DNA from: Paraburkholderia hiiakae
Lineage (GTDB): Bacteria; Pseudomonadota; Gammaproteobacteria; Burkholderiales; Burkholderiaceae
DNA length: 64,000 nucleotides
NCBI RefSeq assembly: GCF_904848665.1
Contig: NZ_CAJHCQ010000011.1
Span: forward strand, 212,981 to 276,980
Reading direction: 5' to 3'
Below the pieces are notes generated by a model, which ran no database searches, was not told the origin of the DNA, and was given only the letters and a program-made list of their open reading frames with translations. Each line of letters opens with the position of its first letter. The stretch's first letter is position 1. The position numbers and the translations under genes were made by a program. This document shows positions 61,556 through 64,000 of the stretch, piece by piece.

Positions 61556-63094
61556 TCAGCCCTGCTTGCGCACTTGTCCGATGGCGCGATCGCGCGCAGC
61601 CTGCGCTTGCTGAACGAGCCGGTAGGCGGCGTAGTACTTGTAGATATTGCGCACGTAAGTGGTCGTCTCGATCCCGATTTTCTCGCCAACCACGATCTCG
61701 ACGTTGTTGAACCATTTGTCGGGTGAGAGTCCCCGGTCGGCTGCTTCTTTGCGCATCTTCGCGATCCTCGCCGGACCCGCGTTGTAGCTCGCGAACGCGA
61801 AGAGCGCGCGGTCCGAGTCGGAAAAATGCGCATCGGGGAAATAGCGGGACATCAGGCGATCCAGGTATTTCGCGCCGGCATGGATGTTCGATTCCGTCAC
61901 GCGGATGTCGCCGACAGCCAGTTCCTTCCCGGTTGCCGGCATGAGCTGCATGATGCCGATCGCCCCAACGTGACTGCGGGCACTTTGGTTGAGCTGCGAT
62001 TCCTGGAATCCCTGCGCGGCAAGCATCAATGGATCGAAGTGATATTGCGCACCGTACTTTTCGAAGAGGCCGACCGTTTGCGTGAAGCGCTTCAGTTCTG
62101 CTTCCTCGGTATTGCTGGTGATCTGCTTGACGCGCTGCAGTTCCTGTTGCAGGCGCACTTCCGCCACGCTCTGCTTTTTCACGTAGCCAACGTAGAAGTC
62201 GTTGATGGCCTGCTGGAGTTTGGGACTCTGCTTGCGAATCGCCCAGCCGATGTAGCCGGCGTCGCGCACAGACATGTTGTCGTGCACAACGATGCCCGGC
62301 AGCACCTGCGCCCAGAATTTCGCCTTCCAGTCGTCGACGACGAGGATCTGGACCAGCCCGACATTGAGCATCTCCATGGCGTCCTCGTCCTCGAGCGCGT
62401 CGGGCAGCATCACCAGCTTCATCGGCGGCTTGCCGTCTTTTTTGAAGCGTGCGTTCAGGGCGCTCAGGCTCTCGAAGTAGCTGCTGCTCGCGCGTACGTG
62501 CACGGTCTTGCCGCTCAGGTCGTCGAGTTTGGCGAGCGCGGGTGACTTCGGACCGGTGACAACCAGTTCGCGAACCGCCTTGCGGTCTCGCGGCGCGACG
62601 AAGTCGACCTGCTTCAGCCGCGGTTCCGTGGCGGTCAGATTGCCGGCGGCGATGTCGCCTTTCCCGGCAAGGAGACCAGGAATAAGCTGATCGCGTGTCG
62701 TCGGGATCATCACGAGCGTCAATGGACGTTTGCCGAGGCTGCTCTGGTACGTCTTGTTCAGGTAGCGCTCGAAGTCGCGCATGAGCCCGGCGGTCAGCCC
62801 GCGCTCATGACCGAGTTCGTTGAAATAGAGTGTCCTGCTGTACGGCACCAGTACGCGGATCAACCGGCGGTTGAGCATGGCGTCGAAATCGCCAAACTTA
62901 GGCTGGTTCGCGAGGGTGAGCCGGCGGGCTGCGGCGTCAGCAGGCGGCGCTGGAGCACTGGCTGGCGCTGTTGCCGCGGCCTGTGACGCAACGGCTTGCG
63001 CAGGCGTTCCCTGGGCCGCAAGGCAATCTGCCTGCCGGCCGGCAATACCCATGCCGAAAGCCAGGATGATCAGCAACGTATGAACAATACGCAT
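61556..63094 (-). CDS. mltF: MltF-type lytic transglycosylase
   Basis: The 512-residue protein has a signal peptide (cleavage near residues 25-30), an Ala/Pro-rich linker, a family 3 binding-protein-like domain (about 70-330) and a C-terminal SLT domain (about 340-500). AAQGFQESQLNQ holds the catalytic glutamate, followed by GAIGIMQLMPAT and AFASYNAGPARI. It cleaves murein glycan strands; the binding-like domain regulates activity in known MltF. The mature N-terminus lacks an obvious lipobox. It converges on the esterase with nine bases between genes. Confidence 0.9.
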   Translation of the reverse strand: MRIVHTLLIILAFGMGIAGRQADCLAAQGTPAQAVASQAAATAPASAPAPPADAAARRLTLANQPKFGDFDAMLNRRLIRVLVPYSRTLYFNELGHERGLTAGLMRDFERYLNKTYQSSLGKRPLTLVMIPTTRDQLIPGLLAGKGDIAAGNLTATEPRLKQVDFVAPRDRKAVRELVVTGPKSPALAKLDDLSGKTVHVRASSSYFESLSALNARFKKDGKPPMKLVMLPDALEDEDAMEMLNVGLVQILVVDDWKAKFWAQVLPGIVVHDNMSVRDAGYIGWAIRKQSPKLQQAINDFYVGYVKKQSVAEVRLQQELQRVKQITSNTEEAELKRFTQTVGLFEKYGAQYHFDPLMLAAQGFQESQLNQSARSHVGAIGIMQLMPATGKELAVGDIRVTESNIHAGAKYLDRLMSRYFPDAHFSDSDRALFAFASYNAGPARIAKMRKEAADRGLSPDKWFNNVEIVVGEKIGIETTTYVRNIYKYYAAYRLVQQAQAARDRAIGQVRKQG

Positions 63095-63225
63095 GGCGCC
63101 AGGGCGAGTGTTCCGCTCATTCCCATCATGTCACAACCACACAGGCTGAATATTGGCCGATGGTCCTATAGAGCCGGTTTCCCGGCGGCGATCTGGCGCC
63201 CGGTTGCGGCGAGTGAGAATAGTCG

Positions 63226-63606
63226 CTATTTCGCTGACGTCATGACGTCGCAACCGCCGTGGGTGCCGGTGTTTTTCAGGGTAAGCGTAAGCCGGCTGCC
63301 CCTGTTCGCCGTGATGATCTGCCCATAGCTCACCGTGGGAATGAACTGGATATCCGGCGCGACCGCCACAGGGGGATTCCTTGCCCCGTCGACGGTCAGG
63401 TCGAGTTCCACGGTGACCGAGTCGATTGCGGCGCCCATATCCGGCTTCCGGTCGGCTTGTTCTTTCCTGAAATTGCACAGGCCCGTGAGAATCTGCTCGA
63501 GGGCGGTCGGGATATCAACCGGCTTGCCCGGTGGGATCGGCGGTGTGTTGCAGCCAACGATCAAGAAGGGCAAAGCGCAAAGGACCACATATCGGCAGGC
63601 GCGCAT
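63226..63606 (-). CDS. Small lipoprotein of unknown function
   Basis: The 126-residue protein has a lipoprotein signal with lipobox IVGC (Cys19). The mature part reads DIPTALEQILTGLC and ends RGSRLTLTLKNTGTHGGC. The order helix, beta-rich segment AAIDSVTVELDLTV and SRLTLTL resembles the Trypco2-like domain, but only loosely. Two further cysteines at about 44 and 119 may form a disulfide. GGGAACC precedes the ATG. It is upstream of the palindrome and IS at the window edge. Confidence 0.65.
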   Translation of the reverse strand: MRACRYVVLCALPFLIVGCNTPPIPPGKPVDIPTALEQILTGLCNFRKEQADRKPDMGAAIDSVTVELDLTVDGARNPPVAVAPDIQFIPTVSYGQIITANRGSRLTLTLKNTGTHGGCDVMTSAK

Positions 63607-63675
63607 CGGGTTCCCCTGTTATGAGCCGAAGGATGGCTTTGCCGAAGGGTGCCACGTGTGGACGCCCAGTCAATC

Positions 63676-63687
63676 GGACCTAGGTCC
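63676..63687. promoter_or_regulatory. Palindrome GGACCTAGGTCC
   Basis: A perfect 12-bp palindrome lies upstream of the divergent small-lipoprotein gene and of the interrupted frame. CCTAGG is repeated once more right after it (63686-63691). It may be a regulatory site. Confidence 0.4.
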
Positions 63688-63690
63688 TAG

Positions 63691-63889
63691 GCGGAAGCTA
63701 CATTCCTAAAGCTCGCGTGTGTCCCCGCCGATATCAACGCTTGCGGCTACGACATCAAGGCCAATAGCATGCACATTGAAAGCGATGCCGCGTACCGCTA
63801 CGGGAGTTTCGGCAAACTGGAAGACCAGTTCGATCAGTCGGTGACGGGCCTTAAAGCGTGCGAGCAAGCCGTGGTGGCGATGATTGGAC
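63691..63889 (+). pseudogene. Fragment of an unrecognised gene cut off by an insertion sequence
   Basis: An open frame of 66 codons after an in-frame stop reads LKLACVPADINACGYDIKA, then MHIESDAAYRYGSFG, then GLKACEQAVVAMIG, where the insertion sequence end begins at 63890. It has protein-like composition with three cysteines but no clear start before ATG 63769 and no family I recognise. It may be the remaining part of a gene whose other part lies beyond the insertion sequence. Confidence 0.5.
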
Positions 63890-64000
63890 TGAGGTTCCCC
63901 CGGTTTTTCGCCTTCCAGAGGTCACGGGTTATGCAGCCGCATCCCTTGTCCGCTGAGCCACAAGCCAGTCTTGCATGAACTGGGTTGGCGACATGAAACC
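63890..64000 (-). mobile_element. End of an insertion sequence, probably IS3 family, continuing out of the window
   Basis: The right end of the window holds the 3' part of a transposase gene on the minus strand and a terminal sequence beginning TGAGGTTCCCCCGG at 63890. The TG start and the short distance from transposase stop to the end fit IS3-family elements. The other end and any target duplication lie outside, so the family is inferred. Confidence 0.7.
63929..64000 (-). CDS. Transposase, C-terminal 23 codons only
   Basis: The visible frame ends GFMSPTQFMQDWLVAQRT plus five residues and a stop at 63929. It matches the C-terminus of IS3-family OrfB transposases (GY/FxSPxxFExxWL). The catalytic DDE core lies outside the window. 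The frame is open to the edge. Confidence 0.72.
   Translation of the reverse strand, partial: GFMSPTQFMQDWLVAQRTRDAAA

Noticed and set aside
1..64000. Prophage or complete integrative element
   Set aside because: No integrase, phage structural genes, tRNA attachment site or conjugation genes are present; only one IS end is seen at the right edge.

Overview
The window is high-GC, gene-dense DNA with the gene content of a Burkholderiaceae chromosome or large replicon, most like Paraburkholderia or Caballeronia. Indicators are the abundant LysR, LacI and GntR regulators beside small catabolic cassettes, MHS and ACS major-facilitator transporters, TRAP transport, an mmsA-type dehydrogenase, a CSS-EAL protein, a DUF3079 protein and a decayed Burkholderia-type porin. 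The genus is inference; there is no rRNA, tRNA or other phylogenetic marker here.

Layout. 1-1090: the start of a DJ-1/PfpI gene and a small Gly-rich secreted protein. 1119-4728: LysR facing an M20 amidohydrolase-MHS transporter operon. 4783-11348: GntR facing a serine-glyoxylate aminotransferase, an MFS transporter and a 1007-residue FAD/Fe-S oxidoreductase. 11345-16252: a second LysR cassette with an M20 peptidase, an MHS transporter and a serine hydrolase. 16259-18180: a hipBA toxin-antitoxin-like pair behind three evenly spaced operators. 18353-23980: a uronate-utilisation module of uronate dehydrogenase, LacI regulator, a porin remnant and a TRAP transporter, with matching palindromic operators on both sides of lacI. 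23994-31994: an alcohol dehydrogenase/LysR pair, a sugar-isomerase-like gene and a LacI regulator flanked by two gene relics, a four-cysteine protein, and mmsA with LysR.

32104-46982: mixed accessory genes, namely a PhyH-like dioxygenase, an epimerase with an XRE regulator, a Tat-exported phosphoesterase lipoprotein, envelope and stress proteins including a 24-residue membrane peptide, a diguanylate cyclase, an amino-acid-binding protein, AraC with SDR, and a penicillin-acylase-family Ntn hydrolase. 46983-48502: a fluoride riboswitch with a clear promoter ahead of a CLC-F fluoride exporter. 48659-53565: a chemoreceptor, a CSS-EAL phosphodiesterase, a lipoprotein, and an exported ClpP-like protein joined to an LprI-like domain. 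53572-57232: a four-gene overlapping ABC importer operon with two binding proteins. 57448-63606: a protein with a possible PD-(D/E)XK nuclease core, a basic DUF6496-type protein, LysR with an esterase, MltF, and a small lipoprotein. 63890-64000: one end of an insertion sequence, apparently inserted into an unrecognised gene.

Most modules follow one design: a regulator transcribed away from its targets, with a palindrome in the shared intergenic DNA. The least ordinary elements are the hipBA operator array and the G-rich repeat in hipB, the PD-(D/E)XK candidate, the ClpP-LprI fusion, the porin deletion inside the uronate regulon, and the leader hairpins before the fluoride exporter and the chemoreceptor.
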